The notes below the pieces were generated by a model. That model was not told the origin of the DNA. It did not search any database and saw only the letters and a program-made list of their open reading frames with translations. This document shows, piece after piece, positions 26,110-33,205 of a stretch of 33,892 nucleotides of DNA; the first letter of the stretch is position 1, and each line of letters begins with the position of its first letter. Both the position numbers and the translations under genes were made by a program. The stretch lies in NCBI GenBank assembly GCA_030426395.1, contig JAUHYE010000027.1:1-33892 (forward strand). The letters run 5' to 3'. The DNA comes from Phycisphaerae bacterium (GTDB lineage Bacteria > Planctomycetota > Phycisphaerae > Phycisphaerales > UBA1924).

Positions 26110-26552
26110 GCGCCTCTTGGGTCGTCGATCGGGAACGCGGGGCGTGCGAGGGGTCGCAGTGCTAACGCCAGCAGTGCCCGCTCGCTGTCGTCGCCGGCGA
26201 TGCGGTTGGTCTTGAGTTGGCCGCAGCTCTTGCAGCGGTGGACGAGGACCCATTCGCCGGCTTCTTCCCCGGCGGAGCGGACGGCGATGGCGATGGGTTC
26301 GAGTTTGCCGCCGCAGGGGCTGGCGCGGTCGCCAGGCCGGTCGTCGACGTGCTTGCTGTGCAGGCAGGCCGGGCAATGGTTGCGTTGCTTGGTGCCCCAA
26401 GCGCTGCCGCTGACGTGGGCCTTGCAGTGGATGCACGTGAAGCCGTCGGATTCGTTGCGGCGGCCGTGTCGGGGGCGGTTGGAGTGATCTTGATTGTGGA
26501 AGTCGTCGGCGCAGCGTTGGCGCTGGTCGCGTGTACGGTTGGCTCGTGGCAT
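26106..26552 (-). CDS. RNHCP domain protein (putative zinc-binding)
   Basis: The start at 26552 gives 148 residues beginning MPRANRTRDQRQRC; the upstream open frame to 26684 is repeat-like and unlikely to be coding. The core carries the namesake motif RNHCPACLHS, flanked by FTCIHCKAHV on the left and by HVDDRPGDRASPCGGKLEPI and HRCKSCGQLKTNRIAGDD on the right. The paired Cys (CxxC three times, plus single Cys) suggest two zinc ribbons. RNHCP proteins are small, widespread and uncharacterised; nucleic-acid or protein binding is a guess. Its TAA stop overlaps the TAA of the convergent propeller gene. No Shine-Dalgarno is visible; a 7-bp hairpin (26573-26591) lies 20 nt upstream of the start. 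Confidence 0.85.
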   Translation of the reverse strand: MPRANRTRDQRQRCADDFHNQDHSNRPRHGRRNESDGFTCIHCKAHVSGSAWGTKQRNHCPACLHSKHVDDRPGDRASPCGGKLEPIAIAVRSAGEEAGEWVLVHRCKSCGQLKTNRIAGDDSERALLALALRPLARPAFPIDDPRGA

Positions 26553-26572
26553 GTGATGGAGTGGTCCGTCTG

Positions 26573-26591
26573 GCCGGAGACTGGCTCCGGC
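26573..26591 (-). promoter_or_regulatory. Hairpin in the RNHCP leader
   Basis: GCCGGAG (26573-26579), loop ACTGG and CTCCGGC (26585-26591) make a perfect 7-bp stem 20 nt upstream of the RNHCP start. It may affect translation or be an operator. The 239-bp gap to surE holds no gene I can support. Confidence 0.4.
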
Positions 26592-26779
26592 GTTTCCGCG
26601 GTGAACAGGTGTTGGTACAGCGCCCGGGAAGGGACCCATCCGACGCGCGGGCCTCGCGCATACGGCCGCCGCCGTCCCGATCAATGCGAGCGGCGGGGAA
26701 CCCTGGATGGGCCGATCAACCTGTTCAGAGGGTGGTGGTCATCAGCGAGAAGCGTAGCCACCTCACGCGACCGTCGCCC

Positions 26780-26785
26780 TACTCT
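26780..26785 (+). promoter_or_regulatory. -10-like box abutting the surE start
   Basis: TACTCT is followed by 6 nt (GGATTG) and then the ATG at 26792. No proper Shine-Dalgarno fits in that space, consistent with a leaderless transcript. Confidence 0.45.
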
Positions 26786-26791
26786 GGATTG

Positions 26792-27796
26792 ATGAGAATC
26801 CTGCTCACCAATGACGACGGCATCCGGGCCCCGGGCATCGTGTCCCTGTACGACGCCCTGATGGACACGATCCCCGGGCACGAGGGCATGCTGGGCGGGC
26901 CGATCTCGATCGCGGGGAGGCCTGTGGAGACGATCTACACGGTGGCGCCGGCGACGGTGCAGAGCGCGACGAGCCACGGCGTGACGTTCCACGAGCCGCT
27001 AATGGTCGAGGAGGCGCGGATCCGCGGGCGGATGGGCGGGACGGCGGTGGACGGGCGGCCGGCGGACTGCGTGAAGCTGGCGCTCAGCGAGATCTGGCCC
27101 GGGCGGTTCGGCAAGGGCAGCCGCCCGGACCTGGTGATCAGCGGGATGAACGCGGGGGCGAACTGCGGGATCAACGTGATCTACTCGGGGACGGTGGCGG
27201 CGGCGATCGAGGCGGCTTTCCTGGGCATCCCGTCGATCGCGGTGAGCTTGCATCTGGGGAGGGCGGCGACGCGGTTCGACGTCGGGGCGATCCACGCCCG
27301 CAAGGCGATCGAGACGCTGCTGGCGGATGGATTGCCCAACCCGCACGAGGTGCTGAACCTCAACGTGCCGCGGTGCGAGGACCCGATCGAGGACACGCCC
27401 GAGGCGCGGGCGGCGGCGGATCGCCAGCGGACGAGCGCGGGGCTGCCGACGAACTTTGATCAGAGCGATACGCGGGTGACGCGTCAGGGCCAGGATGCCC
27501 AGGTCCACAAGGCCGACCCCAAGGAGACGCTGCCGATCGTGGTGTGCCCGATGAACACACACGGGCACGTCGATCGCTTCGAGGGACGCGTGAGCCCGGG
27601 CGGGCGGTCGTACTTTTGGGCGGCGGCGGGCGGCATGGACTTCCAGGACACCGAGCCGGGGACGGATGTTGACTGGTTGTTCAAGCGGGCGGTGACGGTG
27701 ACGCCACTGCGGTACGACCTGACGAACGAGGCATCGATCGAGCGGTGGAGCAAGGCGGCCGGTCCGATACCCAGCGGGGCAAGCCAGGGGGCGTGA
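26792..27796 (+). CDS. surE: 5'/3'-nucleotidase SurE
   Basis: SurE is a metal-dependent nucleoside monophosphate phosphatase linked to stationary-phase survival. The start LLTNDDGIRAPGI supplies metal ligands Asp8 and Asp9. APATVQSATSH supplies the Ser ligand (Ser58), and ISGMNAGANCGINVIYSGTVAAAIE supplies Asn120 and the family's longest signature. The product is 334 residues against a usual 250 or so. Extra length lies between the DDG and QSA motifs (about residues 25-45) and in the C-terminal third. The active-site residues are intact. It diverges from the RNHCP gene and precedes the persulfide dioxygenase gene by 53 bp, where a separate promoter-like TAGAAT appears. Confidence 0.94.
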   Translation: MRILLTNDDGIRAPGIVSLYDALMDTIPGHEGMLGGPISIAGRPVETIYTVAPATVQSATSHGVTFHEPLMVEEARIRGRMGGTAVDGRPADCVKLALSEIWPGRFGKGSRPDLVISGMNAGANCGINVIYSGTVAAAIEAAFLGIPSIAVSLHLGRAATRFDVGAIHARKAIETLLADGLPNPHEVLNLNVPRCEDPIEDTPEARAAADRQRTSAGLPTNFDQSDTRVTRQGQDAQVHKADPKETLPIVVCPMNTHGHVDRFEGRVSPGGRSYFWAAAGGMDFQDTEPGTDVDWLFKRAVTVTPLRYDLTNEASIERWSKAAGPIPSGASQGA

Positions 27797-27813
27797 GTCG
27801 CACGCATGCGTAC

Positions 27814-27819
27814 TAGAAT
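27814..27819 (+). promoter_or_regulatory. Candidate -10 box of the persulfide dioxygenase gene
   Basis: TAGAAT, in the context TACTAGAATAACT, lies 30 nt before the ATG at 27850. GGAG at 27834-27837 may be a weak Shine-Dalgarno at long spacing. No -35 box is obvious. Confidence 0.4.
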
Positions 27820-27849
27820 AACTGGACCCGACCGGAGCACGCACGCCCC

Positions 27850-29283
27850 ATGTTCATGCGACTGATCTACGACGAGAAGCTGGCCCAGGGGGCCTACCTC
27901 ATCGGCTGCCAGAAGACCGGTGAGGCCATCGTCATCGACCCCGAGCGGGACGTCGATCGGTACATCGACCTGGCCAAGGCGAACGGGCTGCGGATCGCCG
28001 CGGTGGCCGAGACGCACATCCATGCGGACTTCGTGAGCGGTGCTCGGGAGATGGCCGATCGGGTTGGGGCGCGGGTGTACGTCTCGGGCGAGGGCGGGGG
28101 CGACTGGCAGAGCAAGTGGGTTGGCGACTACGACCATGTCATCCTGAAGGATGGCGATTCGTTCTCGATCGGGAACATCGAGTTCAAGGTCGTTCACACG
28201 CCGGGGCACACGCCCGAGCACATGGTCTATGTGGTCACCGATCATGGGTCGGGAGCGAGCGAGCCGATCGCCGTGTGTACGGGCGATTTCCTGTTCGTGG
28301 GCGACCTGGGCCGGCCCGACCTGCTCGAGAGCGCGGCGGGACAGGCGGGAGCGCGGGAGCCGAGCGCGCGGAGGCTGTTCGAGAGCGCCAAGTGGCTCGG
28401 GTCGCTTCCGGAGTTCGTCCAGGTGTGGCCTGGGCACGGCTCGGGCAGCGCGTGCGGCAAGGCGCTGGGCGCGGTGCCGACGAGCACGGTCGGGTACGAG
28501 CGTCGCTTCAACGACGCGCTCAGGGCCGCCGTGGGTCAGGGGGCCAGCGAGCAGGGCTTCGTGGACTTCATCCTGGAAGGGCAGCCCGAGCCACCGTTGT
28601 ACTTTGCGCGTATGAAGCGGGTGAATCGGGATGGGCCCGATGTGCTCGGAAGACTTCCGCAGCCCAGGCAATTGTCTCTGCCCGATCTCGTTGGGCTCGA
28701 TGCGCAGCAAGTTGCGATCCTCGACACGCGGCCATGGCCGCAGTATCGCGACGGGCACCTGCCCGGAGCGATGAGCTTCCCGCTGCGGACGACGTTCAAT
28801 ACCGATGTGGGCTCGATGGTGCGCGAGGACGAGGATATCTACCTCATCATCGAGCCGCAGCGCGTCGAGGAGGCGGTGCGCAACCTGGTGCGCATCGGTT
28901 TGGATCGGATCAAAGGTTGGATCGATTCCGCGGAGATGGCCGGGACTCCCCACTCGGCCATCCCGCTCGTTACCACGCCCGAAGTCGAGCCGGCCCAAGC
29001 GGCGAAGCTCATCGATCAGGGCATCGTGGACGTGCTGGATGTTCGGCGTTCGAGCGAGTTCGCCGCCGGACATCTCCAGGGCGCCCGGAACATGGCCCAC
29101 ACGCGGATGGCGTCTCGTCTGGACGAGTTGCCAACCGAAGCGAAGCTGCTGGTGCACTGCCAGGGCGGGATCCGTTCCGCCCGTGCTTGCGGCTTCCTGC
29201 AGCGTCTGGGCTACGACGTCATCAACATGAAGGGCGGGTATGAGGCCTGGCAGAAGGAGCACGCCGGCGCCACCGTCCGATAG
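27850..29283 (+). CDS. MBL-fold persulfide dioxygenase fused to tandem rhodanese domains (CstB-like)
   Basis: The 477-residue cytoplasmic protein has three domains. At 1-240 is a metallo-beta-lactamase fold whose ETHIHADFVSG (His56), PGHTPEH (His120) and TGDFLFVGDLGR (Asp146) match the 2-His/1-Asp iron site of ETHE1/CstB persulfide dioxygenases; Phe61 replaces the second-metal His, as expected for a mononuclear iron enzyme. At about 265-345 is a rhodanese-like domain whose active loop lacks Cys (LIIEPQRVEEA), hence inactive. At about 365-470 is a rhodanese with catalytic Cys437 in HCQGGIRSARA. It should oxidise low-molecular-weight persulfides to sulfite or thiosulfate. A YgaP-like rhodanese follows 29 nt downstream and is probably co-transcribed, forming a sulfide/persulfide detoxification unit. 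Confidence 0.92.
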   Translation: MFMRLIYDEKLAQGAYLIGCQKTGEAIVIDPERDVDRYIDLAKANGLRIAAVAETHIHADFVSGAREMADRVGARVYVSGEGGGDWQSKWVGDYDHVILKDGDSFSIGNIEFKVVHTPGHTPEHMVYVVTDHGSGASEPIAVCTGDFLFVGDLGRPDLLESAAGQAGAREPSARRLFESAKWLGSLPEFVQVWPGHGSGSACGKALGAVPTSTVGYERRFNDALRAAVGQGASEQGFVDFILEGQPEPPLYFARMKRVNRDGPDVLGRLPQPRQLSLPDLVGLDAQQVAILDTRPWPQYRDGHLPGAMSFPLRTTFNTDVGSMVREDEDIYLIIEPQRVEEAVRNLVRIGLDRIKGWIDSAEMAGTPHSAIPLVTTPEVEPAQAAKLIDQGIVDVLDVRRSSEFAAGHLQGARNMAHTRMASRLDELPTEAKLLVHCQGGIRSARACGFLQRLGYDVINMKGGYEAWQKEHAGATVR

Positions 29284-29312
29284 GGATCGCATCCTTAGGG
29301 GAGCTTGTCAAT

Positions 29313-29861
29313 ATGGACGGCAACGGCCGGGAGGTTGATGCCAGCACGCTGCGGGCGTGGCTCCAGTCGGGCCAGGCCGTGCTGGTCGATGTTCGCGAGC
29401 CATTCGAGCACGCGAGCGAGCGCATCGAGGGCGCCAGGCACGTCCCCTTGGCGCAAGTCGAGCCCGACACGCTCAGGGCCCAGCACATGGGCGAGCGGCT
29501 GGTATTCCATTGCCGAAGCGGGGCGCGGTCTGGCAAGGCGCTTGAAAAGTGCGAGAGCGCGCTGCGGCAGGCGGGCATCGAGACATTTCACTTGCGGGGC
29601 GGCATCGAGGCGTGGAAGGCCGCTGGCCAGCCCGTAGCGCACTCGGTTGGAGCCCCCAAGCTGGACATCATGCGACAGGTACAGATCGTGGCCGGCTCGC
29701 TGGTGGCCCTGGGCGTGCTGGCGGGCGTCTTGATCTCGCCTTGGCTGCTTGTGATCCCCGGGTTTGTCGGGTGCGGGCTGCTGTTCGCTGGGCTCAGCGG
29801 ATGGTGCGGCATGGCGAAACTGCTGGCGAGGATGCCCTGGAATCGCGTCCGCACGGATTGA
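29313..29861 (+). CDS. Membrane rhodanese, YgaP-like (rhodanese plus DUF2892 helices)
   Basis: The 182-residue protein starts at ATG 29313, with AGGGGAG 9-10 nt upstream. Residues 1-108 are a single rhodanese domain (VLVDVREPFEHASERIEGA) with catalytic Cys67 in FHCRSGARSG. Residues 118-175 are two transmembrane helices whose sequence (IMRQVQIVAGSLVALGV, GFVGCGLLFAGLSGWCGMAK, ARMPWNR) closely resembles E. coli YgaP, a membrane sulfurtransferase. It should sit in the inner membrane with the rhodanese domain in the cytoplasm and pass sulfane sulfur. The order dioxygenase then YgaP-like protein suggests persulfide relay or export. Confidence 0.93.
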   Translation: MDGNGREVDASTLRAWLQSGQAVLVDVREPFEHASERIEGARHVPLAQVEPDTLRAQHMGERLVFHCRSGARSGKALEKCESALRQAGIETFHLRGGIEAWKAAGQPVAHSVGAPKLDIMRQVQIVAGSLVALGVLAGVLISPWLLVIPGFVGCGLLFAGLSGWCGMAKLLARMPWNRVRTD

Positions 29862-29917
29862 CCTCGGAATCCCTGACATCGGCCTCCCAAAGAAGCGGGC
29901 GTGCGGCGGGGTGCCCC

Positions 29918-29950
29918 TACACTAGCCGCCCTCGGACTTCCCTCAGGAGG
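29918..29950 (+). promoter_or_regulatory. -10 box and strong Shine-Dalgarno that fix the GTG start of the ABC ATPase
   Basis: TACACT (29918-29923) is a -10 candidate. AGGAGG (29945-29950) lies 7 nt before the GTG at 29958, the best Shine-Dalgarno in the window. It settles the start against longer in-frame options from 29901. Confidence 0.6.
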
Positions 29951-29957
29951 CACGCTC

Positions 29958-30947
29958 GTGCAAGACGCCGTCGTGATGGACAATCTGCGCAAGACCTTCG
30001 GGCCCAAGGTGGCCGTCGAGGGGCTGGATTTGCGCGTGAAGGCCGGAAGCCTGACGGGGCTCATCGGGCCCAATGGCGCGGGGAAGAGCACGACGATCCG
30101 CATGCTCATGTCCATCCTGTTCCCCGACTCGGGCACGCTACAGGTGCTGGGTAAGAAGAGCGCCTTGGAGAGTAAGGACCGCATCGGCTACCTGCCCGAA
30201 GAGCGGGGTGTGTACCGCAAGATGAAGGTCACCCAATTCCTCAAGTACATGGGAAAATTGAAGGGGCTCAGGGACCCAGAGCTCAGCAGCCGCGTCCGGC
30301 ACTGGCTCGAGCGCGTCCAACTTGCAGACGCCGCAAACAAGCGATGCGAGGAGCTATCCAAGGGAATGCAGCAGAAGGTGCAGTTCATCGCTTCGGTGCT
30401 GCACGAACCGGAATTGATCATCCTCGACGAGCCATTCAGCGGCCTCGATCCCGTAAATCTCCGTCTCTTGCAACAACTCATGACCGAGCAGCACCAGCAG
30501 GGGCGCACGGTGATCCTGTGCACGCACGTGATGTTCCAGGCCGAGCAGATGTGTCAGGGCATCGTGATGATCAACAACGGGCGGAAGGTGCTTGATGCGA
30601 CGATCGACGAGATCCGAGCGGCGCACGAACCAAGCGTGGTGCTGTTCGAGCCGGTCGAGGGCGAGGACCCGCAACAGGCCGCGAGCATCGAAGGAATTCG
30701 CCGGATCGAGAACACACGCGATGGCTGGGCGGCGCATATCGATCCGCACCGGCTTCCAGCCCCGCAGGCCGTCCGCGCGATCGCAAACGCTCTACAAGTC
30801 CGCAGCGTGGCCGCGAAACGGGTGACGCTCGAGGACGTGTTCGTCGAGCAGGTGGCCGGCGGGAACGCCGAGAAGCAGGCCGAGTTGCGTGACGCGTTGC
30901 ATGGCTCGGCAGACGAGAATGAAGCCCTGGAAGGAGCGTCGGCGTGA
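29958..30947 (+). CDS. ABC transporter ATP-binding protein (NatA-like)
   Basis: This is a 329-residue ATPase with Walker A GPNGAGKST (37-45), signature LSKGMQQKV, Walker B LIILDEP and D-loop SGLDP, and a C-terminal DUF4162-like extension of about 100 residues (after about 215) common in NatA/drug-export ATPases. GTG 29958 is the start because of its AGGAGG at ideal distance. The TGA overlaps the GTG of the permease (GTGA), so the two are translationally coupled. It differs clearly from the ATPase at 2531, so the exporters are not recent duplicates. Substrates suggested by the family include sodium ions, peptides and lipids; none can be chosen here. Confidence 0.94.
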   Translation: MQDAVVMDNLRKTFGPKVAVEGLDLRVKAGSLTGLIGPNGAGKSTTIRMLMSILFPDSGTLQVLGKKSALESKDRIGYLPEERGVYRKMKVTQFLKYMGKLKGLRDPELSSRVRHWLERVQLADAANKRCEELSKGMQQKVQFIASVLHEPELIILDEPFSGLDPVNLRLLQQLMTEQHQQGRTVILCTHVMFQAEQMCQGIVMINNGRKVLDATIDEIRAAHEPSVVLFEPVEGEDPQQAASIEGIRRIENTRDGWAAHIDPHRLPAPQAVRAIANALQVRSVAAKRVTLEDVFVEQVAGGNAEKQAELRDALHGSADENEALEGASA

Positions 30948-32278
30948 TCCGCATCCTGCACATTGCCGGCCGTGAGTTCGCTTCGACGGTGCTCACCAAA
31001 GGGTTCATCATCGGCGCCGTGGTGGTGCCGGCCGTGCTGGCGGTGGCAATCCCGGTGGTCGTGCTCATTCTGAGTCAGCAGAAGGCGCCGGCGATTGTTG
31101 GCACTGTTGCGGTGATCGATCCGACTGGCGAGGTGGCGCCGCGCCTGGCTGAGTACCTCAAGCCAGAAGCCATCGCAGAGCGACGAGGCGATTTAGCCAA
31201 GCAAGCAGGAGCGGCAATGCCGTCGGTGCCCGGCGCCTCCCCCGAGGCGGCGGGGCAGGCGATGGACATCGTGCTCGGAACGGTCCCAAACCTCTCGGTG
31301 CAGATCCTCGCGCCGAACGCCGACCTGGACGAGGCGAAGGGGCGGATTCGTGAAGCCGTCAAGGATGATCCTGACTCGACGATCGCGGTTGCGTTCATCG
31401 ATCCCGACGCTGTCGTCAAAGGGGAATCCGCCGAGCGATTTGGCGGATTTGGCCTCACCGTGATGCCGCGGCTGGACGAGCGGATCATTGGTGAAATCGA
31501 AGCTGGGCTGCGGCGTGGCGTGCTGGATGCTCGCTACCAGGCCAACGGTTTCGAGAAGGACACCATCCAGGCGCTCACTTCTGTTGCCTCTCGCGACACA
31601 ACCGAGGTCACCGATGAGGGTGAGCGAGCATCGACCAGCGCCATGAGCTTCATCCTCCCCATGGTGATGATGCTGCTGGTGCTCGGCGCCGTGTTTACGG
31701 GCGGGCAGTACCTGCTCACCACGACCATCGAGGAGAAATCCAATCGCGTGGTCGAGGTGTTGCTGAGCGCTGTTTCTCCCACGCAACTCATGGCGGGCAA
31801 GATCCTTGGCCAGATGATCGTGGGCCTGACGATGCTCACGATCTACTCGGGCGTAGGCATCAGCGCGTTGATTGCTTTCAGCCTGGGCGACCTCATCAGC
31901 CCGATGGACCTGGTCTGGATGTTCCTGTTCTTCCTGACCGGCTACGGCATGATCGCGTCGCTGATGGCGGCCGCGGGCGCGGCGGTGAACGACCTGCGGG
32001 AAGCGCAGGCGTTCATGACGCCCATCATGATGTTCATGATGATCCCGTATTTCATGATGATCGTGGTGCCGCGGGCGCCGAACTCGACGCTGTCGGTCAC
32101 GCTGAGCTTTATCCCGCCGATTAATCCGTTCATCATGATGCTCCGGATCGCCAGCAACGACCCCCCGCCGGTGTGGCAGATCCTGCTGAGCCTGGGCGTC
32201 GCAGCAACGGGCGCCGTCGTCGCGGTATGGCTGGCGCCAAACTTCCGAACGCTCATTCGCTGGGTGCGCATGGCGTGA
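30944..32278 (+). CDS. ABC-2 type permease (NatB-like)
   Basis: The 444-residue membrane protein has an N-terminal helix (about 20-43), a large extracytoplasmic loop (about 45-225) and five or six further helices (230-435). The motif TTTIEEKSNRVVEVLLSAVSPTQLMAGKILGQ (within about 264-296) is the ABC-2/NatB coupling region. Met-rich helices (FMTPIMMFMMIPYFMMIV) are notable. The GTG start overlaps the ATPase stop, and its TGA overlaps the GTG of the next gene, so three proteins are coupled. Together with the ATPase it forms an exporter of unknown substrate. Confidence 0.92.
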   Translation: MIRILHIAGREFASTVLTKGFIIGAVVVPAVLAVAIPVVVLILSQQKAPAIVGTVAVIDPTGEVAPRLAEYLKPEAIAERRGDLAKQAGAAMPSVPGASPEAAGQAMDIVLGTVPNLSVQILAPNADLDEAKGRIREAVKDDPDSTIAVAFIDPDAVVKGESAERFGGFGLTVMPRLDERIIGEIEAGLRRGVLDARYQANGFEKDTIQALTSVASRDTTEVTDEGERASTSAMSFILPMVMMLLVLGAVFTGGQYLLTTTIEEKSNRVVEVLLSAVSPTQLMAGKILGQMIVGLTMLTIYSGVGISALIAFSLGDLISPMDLVWMFLFFLTGYGMIASLMAAAGAAVNDLREAQAFMTPIMMFMMIPYFMMIVVPRAPNSTLSVTLSFIPPINPFIMMLRIASNDPPPVWQILLSLGVAATGAVVAVWLAPNFRTLIRWVRMA

Positions 32279-33084
32279 GCGAGCCGGCTTCCCACACCCC
32301 CACCGCCCAGGACCTCTACGAGTTGTGCGTGCAGAGCCCCACGCATGTGGTGTCGCTCCTGCGCGCCGTTCATGGGGATGAGCCGGTCCTTTTGGGCGAA
32401 GACTTCGCCGGCAGTGGCGCGGTGAGCCGGGCGTGGGTCGGGCAAGGCGAGTCGCATCAAGCATGGTGCGTGGATCGTGATAGCGAGGCGCTGGCGAGGT
32501 GTGATGGGATTCAGAGGGTTACCACGCGTGTTGGCGACGTCATGGAAGAGGATGCTAAGGCCGACGCGATCTGGGTGGGCAACTTCTCCATCGGCTACCA
32601 CCACGATCGGTCGAGTTTGCTGGCGTATCTAAAGCATGTGCGTTCGAGGCTCAAGGCAAGCGGCGTGTTCGTGTGCGACACCTATGGCGGCGAGACGGCG
32701 TACACCATCGGCGAGGTGCACCGCTTCCACCCGCTGCCCGCGCAGCACTCACCAGATGGCAAAGGTGGCTGGCGGGTGCGGTACACATGGGAGCAGCGCG
32801 AGGCCAACCCGCTGACGGGCATGGTGACCAACGCGCTGCACTTCCGTATCGAGCGGGCGGGGTTCATCGACGCCGAACTCATCGACGCGTTCGTTTACCA
32901 TTGGCGGCTGTGGTCTATTCCCGAGTTGCGTGACGCGATGGCCGAGGCGGGTTTCGGGTCGACGGCGGTGTACGGGCAGTTGCCAGATGCTGTGGATGAC
33001 GAGGGGCGGCCGTACATCCAGCCGACCGAGGATCCCGAAGACGTCGAGGACAGCTTTATCTTGTGTGTGGCGGGGCGGGCCTGA
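32275..33084 (+). CDS. Class I SAM-dependent methyltransferase
   Basis: The start is GTG 32275, overlapping the permease stop (GTGA), which gives 269 residues; the frame extends upstream but only inside the permease gene. Motif I is LGEDFAGSGAVSRAWV (about 37-52), followed by an acidic strand-2 end (AWCVDRDSEAL) and a strand-4 region (ADAIWVGNFSIGYHHDR). The C-terminal half includes YTWEQREANPLTGMVTNALHF and WRLWSIPELRDAMAEAGF, typical of small-molecule methyltransferases. No substrate can be assigned. Coupling to the exporter may be fortuitous operon packing or may mean the exported compound is methylated. Confidence 0.85.
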   Translation: MSEPASHTPTAQDLYELCVQSPTHVVSLLRAVHGDEPVLLGEDFAGSGAVSRAWVGQGESHQAWCVDRDSEALARCDGIQRVTTRVGDVMEEDAKADAIWVGNFSIGYHHDRSSLLAYLKHVRSRLKASGVFVCDTYGGETAYTIGEVHRFHPLPAQHSPDGKGGWRVRYTWEQREANPLTGMVTNALHFRIERAGFIDAELIDAFVYHWRLWSIPELRDAMAEAGFGSTAVYGQLPDAVDDEGRPYIQPTEDPEDVEDSFILCVAGRA

Positions 33085-33173
33085 CAGGCAACTCCCGAAT
33101 TGGGACGGCCGACACCCGATGGCGGGCTGCTGCGTCGAAGCTGAAACCGGCCGCCGCGTCCGCTCCTAGACTA

Positions 33174-33190
33174 TTGAGACACTGTCTCAA
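33174..33190. promoter_or_regulatory. 17-bp palindrome overlapping the Shine-Dalgarno of the M28 peptidase gene
   Basis: TTGAGACA, centre C and TGTCTCAA form a perfect odd palindrome. Its last bases overlap AAGGAG (33189-33194), the Shine-Dalgarno for the ATG at 33206. As RNA it folds as TTGAGA, loop CACTG, TCTCAA (6-bp stem). TAGACT (33167-33172) just upstream could be the -10 box, so a bound repressor would cover the transcription start, or the hairpin would mask the ribosome site. Confidence 0.6.
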
Positions 33191-33205
33191 GGAGCAAACA
33201 GACCC

